A stretch of DNA of 64,000 nt, taken from the NCBI GenBank assembly GCA_001643675.2, contig LSRY02000012.1, forward strand, positions 64,501 through 128,500. Direction: 5' to 3'. The position numbers were made by a program, and so were the translations under genes. Origin of the DNA: Monocercomonoides exilis (lineage: Eukaryota; Preaxostyla; Oxymonadida; Polymastigidae). The notes under the pieces are model-generated. The model did no database searches and was not told where the DNA came from. It saw only the letters and a list, made by a program, of their open reading frames with translations. This document shows positions 55,463 to 64,000 of the stretch, piece after piece (the stretch's first letter is position 1; each line of letters starts with the position of its first letter).

Positions 55463-58193
55463 ATGTCATATGGCATTGAATATCCCAATAAAGCTCCTGA
55501 AACCAGAAAAATTAGGACAACAACAATCTTTACTGCGATTATTGTTCTTATAAGTTCTACTCTTGGAGATGGTGTATTTTCAGCACCGCTAGGCTATGAA
55601 AATAGTGGACTCGCCATTGCAATTTTAATTCAATGTGCATTAATGATGGTTTCATACGTAACATTCTATTTTTTGATTGAAGTATCAGATCTTATTGGCG
55701 TTTACACATATGCTGACGTTTGAAACATGTATTTATTTAATGCATCGTAACAAAAGATATTTTATATTTTTGTTTGATATATTTACCTTTTTTTGGACAT
55801 AGTTGGCCGAAATTGTGTTTGGAAATTGGGGAGTATTAATTGTTGAAACATGCGGTTTAATTTGTAGTTTTGGCTCGCTATGGGCATACGACATTCTGAT
55901 GAGTCATTTTATTTCTTCGCTGATGATTGCATTTGGCTTTGATGATGAATCAATCTGGGTGCAGCACTGGCTTATCTGCCTGATATTATTTGCCCTCTTA
56001 TATCTTCCTTTGTCTTGGCTAACCACACCTGGAATAATAAATGCATTTTCGTATTTTGGATTTTTTTCAATGGGATTTGTATTTTTCACAGTAATATTCC
56101 GATATTTTCATCCTTTCTCTGGAACTGGGAATGTAGATCCACCGGAACTTGTTGACACAGATTGGAAAACATTTCTCACATTTTCGACATTTTGCTCTGC
56201 ATTGTCATACCAGCCAAACGTACCAATTATTCAAGGAGAACTGAAAAGAGAGACAAAAAGGCCAATGTATTTTGTGTCTCTTCTCACTGTTACAGGAGTG
56301 TGGCTGTTTTATGCAGGCATAGGCATATTTGGCTTTTTTTCATTCACCACAAAAATGGAGACAGACGAGCGTGCTGGAAACATACTCGCCATGTATGACC
56401 ACAGAGACGTTCTGATTATCATTGCTCGTATCTGCTCCCTCATCACCATCACCTTCTGCTATCCTGCTGCTGCTGTCTCTGCGAAGGAGTCACTCGCCAC
56501 CATCGCAGCCACAATTCGCAAGATTTACCGCCACAGCAAATACAAACGGCGCTCTCACAAGAAAATTAAGGAAGAAGAAACCAAACTGGGGTTTAAGCGC
56601 GGGAAAAAAGCGAAATATTCAAAGGGGATTTTCAGTCGCAAAGAAATTCGAAAATCAAAGGAACGAAGCAAACCAGCAGCATTGACTGAAGAAGAGCAGC
56701 GGAAAGCAAAAGAAGCAGAAGAGAACGACGACATCTTTGCGAGCGAGCTGAAGAGGCTGATGGAAGAAGTGAAAGAGTCTGAAGAACAGGCGATCGAAGA
56801 AGATGACGACTTTGAGGAAGACGACGAAGACAGCGAGGATGTGATGGGCGATGGTGTGGAAATCGACGATGAAGAAGCTAAACTCGAGACAGCCGATTTT
56901 GTTGAATATTTGGAGGGAAAGATTGCAGTCGATGAAGAAGAAGAAATTCCAATGACCGAGACGGTTGATCTAGCACCCATTATGGAAGTTATTGAAGAGG
57001 AAACAGAGGATGAAAAGGACAACGACACAGAAAGCGATGACAATCGTGAAGACCCTTCGCCAAAGATGTCTGTTTCGGAATCGAACTCAGACATCCAGAA
57101 TGTCAGGTCAAGCTCTGCTCTGATGACACATGCACACCGACCGCACATGTCATACTCCACAAGCACTGACAAAATGCCTCTTCTTTCTCCTTTCAGACCG
57201 TCTCCTTTGCGCTATGCAGAGTCTGCATCTTCGTCTAACTTCTATTCAAACATTTCATCCTCTTCGCTCCACACACCCGTGTCATCTTCAGAAGCTTTAA
57301 CTCGAATGTACGGTTCCTCATCCACATCATCGCTGTCTTTGGCACATGGCTCACCGTCTCGTCCACTTCTGTCTCGCCAAAACTCCATTGCACGCCCAGC
57401 GCCAGTTGCGCAACACGGACTGTCCTCTCTTGGTGTACTGAATTGGGTCACAGAACGTAATTCCATCCACCACATTGTGCATTATCTGCCTTTCAGAGAA
57501 AGATTTGCTCATTCAATCGCATCTGCCGTAGCTGCTCCGATGGAATCTGACCAAACACCATCGCCGTCTTCGTCTCCAAACGAAATGTCTCCACAATCAT
57601 CTGTTATGATTATGCCCTCTCACTCATCATCGCGTCTTGTTCCATCTGCATCCACTGCATCGCTGACACGTCTTCATCGCTCTCAGTCAAAGCGCAGCCT
57701 GATACACATGGCACATGTAGCATCAAGAGCAGCACTTGCGCAGCTGAATGAGACGAAGAAGGAGAAAGGCAAGCAATGTCTGAAGAGAGTCTGCGGTGGA
57801 GACACGCAACGCTCATTGCTTCTTGGGTCGCTTGTGACTACAGTGATAACTGTGGTGTCTATCGTGTTTGATAAGGTGAACTTTGTGTTTGATGTGATCG
57901 GGTCCACAGCGTGTGTAGTTGTCGGAATCATCTTTCCATCTCTGCTGTATCTGCGACTGATGCTGAATCCAAGTAGATTTGTGAGAATGATGGAGACTGT
58001 CTTCTTCAATACGGAAGACCGCACTCCTGCTCTGCGCAAAAAGATGCTCGACATCCTGCAAAGCAAGCACCACTTCTCCTTCTGCACCGCATCTGCGGGT
58101 GTCTGTGTGTTTATAGGGTCTGTTCTTGGCTTGATCAGCCTCGTCATCGCTATTGTTTATGATACTCCCCTCTCCTCTCTTATTAAGCGTTGA
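55463..58193 (+). CDS. AAAP/SLC38-type amino acid transporter with large cytosolic insertion
   Basis: Two exons (55463-55717, 55803-58193) give 881 residues; the 85-nt intron has donor GTTTGA and joins YTYAD to LAEIVFG, a conserved join in this family. The family moves amino acids by proton or sodium coupling across plasma or vacuolar membranes. TM1 carries the broken-helix pattern TLGDGVFSAPLGYENSG. About eight membrane helices run to ARICSLITITFCYPAAAVSAKE (residue about 335). A hydrophilic loop of about 440 residues follows, with basic, then strongly acidic, then Ser-rich parts. The last helices lie at about 770-880. Typical members have 450-550 residues with no such loop, so the insertion is unusual and may be regulatory. 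Substrate cannot be told from sequence. Confidence 0.88.
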
Positions 58194-58357
58194 TTGCTTC
58201 TGTTGGTAGATATTCAATTATACCTTTCATTTGCTTCGTTCTTCTTTATTTGCAATGGCATAATTATTATGCTGTGTTTAATGCATGTTTTTTTATCTGT
58301 TTACATGAATTTCTTCGCGGTTTTATTCATTAATTGAAAACTTACAAAATTTGTGTG

Positions 58358-58790
58358 TTACTTCAAAGATGAGCCATCTAACACTTTTGCACTCTGTCGC
58401 CTTTGGATGAAAAGAAAATGAATGAGATTTGACGGTGCTTCAAATTTCAACAAACTTCGTTGCTCAATCAAATCAATTAAGTTCTCAAGAGGAATTGCTC
58501 CATCTGTTCTATCTTTCATAAGCTTTGCTTATTATTATTATTTCTGGCAATTATAGAGCAATATTTTCAAACGTTTGGAATTCTATTTTATTTTCGATTT
58601 GATGCAAGTTAACACTCAAAGATTCTCTTTCCAAACAGCTTATCTTCCTTTCAAATAACTCGTTTTCTCCTAATTATTTTTAGATAATCAATACAACGGA
58701 GCACAATTAACAGTCCATTTTTTCTTCCCTTCGTTCAAAAATAATTCAAACTGAAATATTTCATTGACTTTAAAATTTATTATTTGTTTA
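58358..58790 (-). CDS. cryptic multi-exon gene, unrecognised
   Basis: No long frame exists here, yet the minus strand holds three short stretches with protein-like composition. The last exon (58527-58358) reads into DGAIPLENLIDLIEQRS and FEAPSNLIHFLFIQRRQ and ends TAA. An upstream stretch near 58580-58670 reads ENELFERKISCLERES, and another at about 58697-58790 reads FQFELFLNEGKKKWTVNCAP. A GTTTGG donor and an AAG acceptor join the last two in phase; the first join and the start codon are not resolved, and the 5' end may overlap the LUC7 3' end. A small conserved protein is likely. I do not recognise its family. Confidence 0.45.
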
Positions 58791-58889
58791 AACTAAAATA
58801 TCAAAACGTGAAATGTAAATTACAATTTGTAATAACAAAACATTTTTTTGATTAGCAGATAAAAGAAATGACAAAACTTATGAATTGCC

Positions 58890-60281
58890 TCATAGCTCAC
58901 CTTCGCTTAGTTCAATTGATTTTGATTTTCTCGAAGCGCTGTCCGATTTTTTCTCCTTTCTTCTTTCCTTTTTGTCGGAATCTTTGTCTCTGCCTCTTTC
59001 TTTTGAGCTGCGATGCTTATGAGGTCTCGTAATGCGCCTTCCACCAATAGATAGGCTGCTGCTGTCATCGTCATCTTCGCTGTCTTCGTCCATCGACTTT
59101 GCCCTTTTCCCTTCATTCTTCGCATCGCTATCATCGCTTTTATCACTTGCGTGTTCGTGTTTGCTGTGGTGCGAGTGGCGCCTGTGCGATCTTTCCCGGT
59201 CTCTTCTCGAACTTCTGTCTCTGTCTCTATCTCTATCCCTATCCCTGTCTCTGTCTCTGTCCCTGTCTCTGTCACGGTCATATCCTCTGTCTCTTCGTCT
59301 GTCGGCGTCTGAGCTTCTCTCTCGATGCCGATCACGATAGCGATCTCTATCTCTCTCTCTCTCTCTGTCTCTATCTCGATCCCTATCCCTATCCCTATCT
59401 CTTCCTCGATCTCTGTCCCTTTCTCGGTCTCGGTCTCTGTCTCTGTCTCTTTTACGATCTTTTTCAATGTCTCGGCTTCTTTCCTTTTCCTTTTCTCTGA
59501 TCCTTTCTCGCTCGCGGGCACTATCTTTATCATTTTCAGTTTCAGCTTTTTCAGATTTCTTTGTTTTTTTGTCTGAATCATCTTCAGGCTTTTGCGCACG
59601 CTTCCGCGCTTTTTGAGAAGAAAGGATGTTTTCCTGCGCCTCTCGCAACAGACGATATCCAGTGTGTAATTTCCCTGCAAAATGATCTGCAAGTCGTCGA
59701 TCATTTTCAGCGGCAAATAAAGATGCACCACACACAGCACAAACACGAAGATTGCGATGTCCTACCGCCAATTGAGAAGCTCCTGAAATATCGTCTCTCA
59801 CTTTTTTTAAAGCTTCTGCTTGATCAACAAATTTCTCGGCTTCTTCTATGTCCCCATCTTCTCCAGATTGTTCAGCTCGTTTCAGTAGATCCTTTATTTG
59901 CAGCGTTAATTCTACGGCTTTTGCATTATCTGGATCTCCAAAGTTTTCAACAGCTTTTTTCTGTTCAGCTTCTTGTATTTTTTGATCACAATCATCAATC
60001 CATCTTTGAATAATTCGGAGAACATCATCCTCAATTCCCCAAATATCTCTACCCTCACGCTCTTTTGCTCGTTCATAATCAAGTTTAACAACATCATCAT
60101 GCAAAAAACGGCATTCGCCACATTCTGCTTTTGTATTCAAAAACAGATGATGAGGGCACACTCCAAGCAAGTAGCATCGGCAAACTTGTCTGTCTGTAAA
60201 CGATGTTGAACCGCGTCGCTTTTCTGCCTCTTCTTCTTGGCTTATAAGAGCCTCAAGTTGGGCTTTGAAAATATTTGCCAT
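58890..60281 (-). CDS. LUC7L: LUC7-like U1 snRNP-associated splicing factor
   Basis: LUC7 proteins bind the U1 snRNP and help to select 5' splice sites. Single exon, 463 residues. The N-terminal CCCH-type finger spans about residues 33-62 (VCRCYLLGVCPHHLF, CGECRFLH). A coiled helix covers 85-180 and the second, C2H2-type finger is CAVCGASLFAAENDRRLADH with HFAGKLHTGY near residues 185-215. The C-terminal half is a basic Arg-Asp/Arg-Glu repeat followed by a Ser/Lys-rich part, the usual nuclear-speckle type tail. All zinc ligands are present. It is noteworthy that this donor-recognition factor is present in a genome whose introns use a GTNTGN donor pattern. Divergent from XRCC3. Confidence 0.95.
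   Translation of the reverse strand: MANIFKAQLEALISQEEEAEKRRGSTSFTDRQVCRCYLLGVCPHHLFLNTKAECGECRFLHDDVVKLDYERAKEREGRDIWGIEDDVLRIIQRWIDDCDQKIQEAEQKKAVENFGDPDNAKAVELTLQIKDLLKRAEQSGEDGDIEEAEKFVDQAEALKKVRDDISGASQLAVGHRNLRVCAVCGASLFAAENDRRLADHFAGKLHTGYRLLREAQENILSSQKARKRAQKPEDDSDKKTKKSEKAETENDKDSARERERIREKEKERSRDIEKDRKRDRDRDRDRERDRDRGRDRDRDRDRDRDRERERDRDRYRDRHRERSSDADRRRDRGYDRDRDRDRDRDRDRDRDRDRDRSSRRDRERSHRRHSHHSKHEHASDKSDDSDAKNEGKRAKSMDEDSEDDDDSSSLSIGGRRITRPHKHRSSKERGRDKDSDKKERRKEKKSDSASRKSKSIELSEGEL
59213..59460. repeat. hexamer-like repeat encoding the Arg-Asp tract of LUC7
   Basis: Degenerate tandem CTGTCT/CTATCC-type hexamers (plus strand) encode alternating Arg and Asp/Glu on the minus strand. 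Near-pure simple sequence, likely variable in length between strains. Confidence 0.8.
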
Positions 60282-60462
60282 AGATCCTTGAAAAAGTTTT
60301 AATTGAAAAATTAATCATCGTAAAATATAAAATAAATCATATTAAAAATAATGCCAACCTTGCTATTTGTTTATTTATTCAACAAACAACACGCTTTTAA
60401 AAAAACAAAAAAGAAGTGGCAAGAATATTTCTTATGATGGTAAGATCTAAGATGAATGAAAA
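60282..60462. promoter_or_regulatory. divergent spacer between LUC7L and XRCC3
   Basis: 181 bp between opposed start codons, AT-rich. No recognisable factor site. Confidence 0.3.
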
Positions 60463-61929
60463 ATGAGTTGTCTCACATGCTTGCAATTGAAAAACAAAAA
60501 ACAATTATTGAAAACAGGATGTTCTGCTCTTGACATTTTGCTTAATGGGGGAATTGATACAATGGGAATTACAGAAATATGCGGGGAATCGTCTGTTGGA
60601 AAAACGCAACTCTGCTTTCAATTATGTTGCACGGTACAACTTCCTTGTCAAATTGGTGGATTAAATGGATCTGCATGCTATATAACCAGTGATTTTCAGG
60701 TCAAAACAGAGAGATTGAGTGAAATTGGTCGAAGTATTGCTTCAAAAGAAGAATTTCATGGTCTGCTTCAAAATTTTAGAATTATGATATTTTGTTATAT
60801 TTTATTTTATCACATTTAGTTGATTGGGATTTTAATGATAACATTTATATCCAAAGAGCAGCAACATCTTCAACGTTGTTGAAAAGTGTTACTGATTCTC
60901 TTCCAAAGCTAATTGAAGAAAAATCAATAAAACTAATTGTTATAGACTCACTTCCATCAAGTATGCTTTTCATTAGTAGATATACAATGATTGCGTTTCT
61001 TTTTTCCCATTATCTTGAAAAATCTTTTATTCCAGTAATAAGGGGAGAATTCGAGCAAGATGAAATAACGAAAAGGTCAAATTTTCTTGGATCCCTCGTA
61101 AATCAGCTTCAAGTTTGAAAACAATAAAAAGTTAGTTCAAAAAAAACATATTTTTTCATTTGTTATTCTGCTACAGACTTTAAGTTATAAATACGAGCTT
61201 GCCGTTGTTGTTGTAAACGAAGTTGTTGCACAGATGAACGAGGATGATGATTCAATGAAATATAATTTCACTTCACTTCTTGCTGATTACCAGCAAGTAA
61301 CCACTTCTTCACTCGAAGCTTCAGCCTCTCCTCCTCTCTCAACGCCAACTGCAGAATTGAAAACTGATTCATCAAACACTTCATTTATTCATCCACTTAA
61401 CGATTTTGTAACACTTCCACCATATCACAGCGAGTTTGAAGGGATGCGTCCGTCTTTGGGATTGTTTTGGTCAAGCTCTGTTAATACGCGCTTGCTTTTG
61501 TCGCATACAACTCATTCTGTTGAGATTCTGTTTGACAGAAGAAAGAAAAACGATGATGAAGATGAAATGGAAGAAAGAAAGAATTTAATTAAAAAGAAAA
61601 AAATTACTGTAAGAACAGATTATTCAGATGAAGAAGAAGACGGAGAAAGTAAGAGAACGAAATCATCAAAGACAAATGAGTGTCTTTTGTCACCTCGCTC
61701 TGATAGCGAATCAGAAAGTGTGGAATTTGAATCTAAAGCGCAACATATTGCAAACAAAGGAAAAAAGCAATCTTTACTGATAAAACCAAAGAAAAGCGAT
61801 AAGGTTATTGCAGAGGTGAACGTAAGGAGGCTAAGCGTTATTTTCTCGCCTCGACTTCCTATTTCTTCTGTTACATATCTTGTGACTCAACGAGGAATTG
61901 AGTCTTACAGAAAAGTGGAACAACAATGA
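60463..61929 (+). CDS. XRCC3: XRCC3-like RAD51 paralogue
   Basis: XRCC3 pairs with RAD51C in homologous recombination and Holliday junction processing. Four exons (60463-60760, 60820-60960, 61036-61112, 61177-61929) give 422 residues. Introns are 59, 75 and 64 nt with donors GTCTGC, GTATGC and GTTTGA. The 75-nt one keeps the frame without a stop, so it is easily missed; removing it restores the join to RGEFEQDE, which aligns with XRCC3. Walker A is GESSVGKT (41-48), after the family hallmark TGCSALDILLNGGI. Walker B is KLIVIDSLPS. The C-terminus (VRRLSVIFSPRLPISSVTYL, GIESY) matches the XRCC3 end. Two disordered insertions (about 205-260 and an acidic 292-380) enlarge it over human XRCC3 (346). 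RAD51 and DMC1 lack this C-terminal match. Confidence 0.9.
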
Positions 61930-62122
61930 TTCATCATAAATTTTTTATTGAGATTTATTTTCAAAGGATTATTAATTTGGAAAGCATTTTTACTATTAAA
62001 TCTATGTTTTTTTCTTTGCATTTATCACAAATTATTAAAATTTTGATTTATTTTTAAAAGAAGTCAGAAATTAACCCATATTATAATATATGACAACAAA
62101 TAAATAAATATAACTCTGCTTT
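61930..62122. other. short intergenic region
   Basis: 193 bp of AT-rich sequence between two plus-strand genes; likely 3' flank and promoter. Confidence 0.4.
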
Positions 62123-64000
62123 ATGACTTGTAGTTCGCGGAAAAAATTTTTGTCAATTGTTTGCTTGAATTTACATTTAAGATGCGAAATGAAAAGTTAC
62201 TGAATATTGCATAAATGTTCAATTCATGTTCATTTTTGTAGTCCGAGGATAATCGAAGTTATACGTTAAATCAAAACATTAACGAAATCGACAATCAATT
62301 TAAATTGGTTCAAAATCATACAAGCACTCCTTTAAGAAACTTTTTCGAAGATTTATATCATCCTTCTCAAAATACTTTTTATTCTCATTCGAGCGCTTCT
62401 GATGAAAAAGATATTTTTTCAACTCATTTTCGCAGAAACATTCCATCATCTTGTCAAGGTATTTCCCCTCTGCAATGCTAGAATTTTTATCTTTATTTTT
62501 TTGCTGTTCGATATTTTACTTCAAGATGCTTACAGCAGTCTAAATCCATCAATGAAGCATTTAAAATCACAAAAAACAACATTTGCTTCATCTGTTCCTT
62601 TTGAATTTAAAAAAGAAAGTGAAATCGCAAATTTATCCTCGACTTTTCATCGTGATTTAAGTTTGTAGAAGAAAAATAGCTTATCAAACTTATATTTTTC
62701 ATAAAATTTAATTTCAGAATTGCCAGAAACGCAAAGTGAGTCCCAACATGATGAAGCAAGATCTTTGACCATGCAGGATAAAAATCAAGTTATTTCATTA
62801 GTAGAAGCCGCTTGCGAGACTCAAAATACATCTCATTTTGGCAGTACTGACATTCCAAAGGAAGATGAAACGAAAAACGCACCGAAAAAGATTTTTGATG
62901 TTAACGAAACACGGAAAAGATATCTTGAACAAATACAAAATGATCAGAAAGTTGATCCGCCTTATGCACCTACATATCCAATTACAGCACAAGAAATGAT
63001 AACTGAACAAATCTCAATAATAAATTCAACGATCAACAAAATTTCACTAAATTCTTCAGAACATTTAGAACAGCTTGAAGAGGAAGATGCTCAAAAAGAA
63101 GAAAAAGGCGATGTTACAGACGCTTCTGTTGAAGTGTTATCATCACATTCACCAATCGATCCACTTTTATTGGAGAACTTCAGCACTTGGAGGACAGCCG
63201 GCACGAAGCATGTTGAATTCAGCTATGACGTTGAGCTGGACATCAATGGGGAGAAGCAAACAGACATCAAAAATGCGAAGCTGGGCAAGTTAATTAGAGA
63301 ATGGCTGATGGAAGATGCTGAATTTGCAAAATACAGCGGAAGTTACTCACCTCAGACAATGAAAAAACGCAAGGCTCGACTCAAAAACAAGCAGTATCAA
63401 GAAGCAAAATTGTTTTACAACACTTTTGGGGAATGGCCCCGCAAATACTGGGAAACAGATGAAGATGAGGGGAAAGAATGTGATGACAAAAATTTGGAAG
63501 AAATTGACACAAAGAAGACTGAAGATTCCATTGAAACGAAATATAACCAAATGACAATTGAAGAATTGCAGATGATGAAAAGTGACGCTGCAGAAGGTGC
63601 GATGACTGCGGATGAAAGAGATCTTCTTGAAAGAGCGATTCAAAAGAAGCAGAAGAAGAACTTCAAAAAGGAGCAATTTGAAGCTATGACCAATTTAGAT
63701 CGCTATTTCTACAATCTCAAAATTACAAAGGAAAAAAAGAAATCAGCCGAAAAGCGTAACGAGGCTAAATGTTGCGATTCGCAAAAGTTATTTCAATCAG
63801 ATGTTACACTGGACAAATTACTTACTGAAACTATCATGCCATTAATCGAACAATGCCCTGCAACAGAAAATTCGTCAATTTCTTTGAAAGGCAATTCTGA
63901 AAGCACATTTGTAGACTCTTCATCAAGAAGTGATTTTTGTTCAGAAACTCCAGTCAATTCTAGAACAATTTATCCGAAGGAAAATTCACAAAACACTCTT
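62123..64000 (+). CDS. unrecognised acidic protein (3' partial)
   Basis: Four exons (62123-62158, 62242-62458, 62526-62660, 62718 to beyond 64000) are open at the window end, with at least 557 residues. Introns of 83, 67 and 57 nt have donors GTTTGC, GTATTT and GTTTGT. The visible part is polar and acidic, with a folded-looking block near residues 280-370 (HVEFSYDVELDINGEK, LGKLIREWLMED, LFYNTFGEWPRKYWE) and a basic coiled segment with KKQKKNFKKEQF near 430-450. Nothing matches a family that I know. The first exon is inferred from phase and from the common GTTTGC donor; it is less certain than the others. Confidence 0.7.

Noticed and set aside
59213-59460. Regular repeats that resemble a CRISPR-like or satellite array
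   Set aside because: They are short hexamers that encode the Arg-Asp tract of LUC7; no spacers.

Overview
This is a eukaryotic nuclear segment from a compact, AT-rich protist genome. Conserved proteins are split by short spliceosomal introns. I infer 49 introns by joining reading frames within recognisable or open coding sequence; they run from 44 to 158 nt and nearly all are GT-AG. TAA, TAG and TGA all end conserved genes, so the standard code applies. The gene set includes COMMD9, ARPC4, EHD, NEK kinase, farnesyltransferase beta, RMI1, XRCC3, LUC7, FCF2, ZNHIT1 and an AAAP transporter. Together with many serine-rich or acidic insertions, this fits a free-living or gut-symbiotic protist such as a metamonad (oxymonad-like). 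That placement is an inference and not proven here.

Layout. 1-18.6 kb: the end of a large helical protein, COMMD9, a giant M1 aminopeptidase-like protein, a small coiled-coil protein, RMI1 and an NF-X1 zinc-finger protein. 19.6-21.8 kb: a complete pogo/Tigger-type DNA transposon with 40-bp inverted repeats, TA target duplication and a transposase interrupted by one intron and one frameshift. 22-30 kb: a coiled-coil protein, ZNHIT1 (SWR1 complex), an SR-like RRM protein and farnesyltransferase beta. 30-43 kb: a very large disordered protein, FCF2 (rRNA processing), a NEK kinase, a type I membrane protein with an MRH-like ectodomain, and ARPC4 (Arp2/3). 43.4-46.6 kb: a gene-free repeat island with a nested degenerate inverted-repeat cluster and two hairpin MITEs. 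46.6-64 kb: an LPCAT-like acyltransferase, an EHD ATPase with a long disordered tail, a HEAT-repeat protein (possibly condensin CAP-G), an amino-acid transporter, a cryptic multi-exon gene, LUC7, XRCC3 and an unrecognised protein that runs off the end.

The genes are unrelated housekeeping functions (membrane traffic, cytoskeleton, DNA repair, splicing, chromatin, lipid and prenyl modification) and do not form an operon or cluster. Five pairs are divergent with spacers of about 150-230 bp. The most notable signals are the transposon, the resemblance between its terminal repeat and that of the hairpin MITEs, the pair of MITEs inside a larger inverted duplication, the consistent GTNTGN splice-donor pattern (including two GC-AG introns), and first coding exons of only 3-23 nt.
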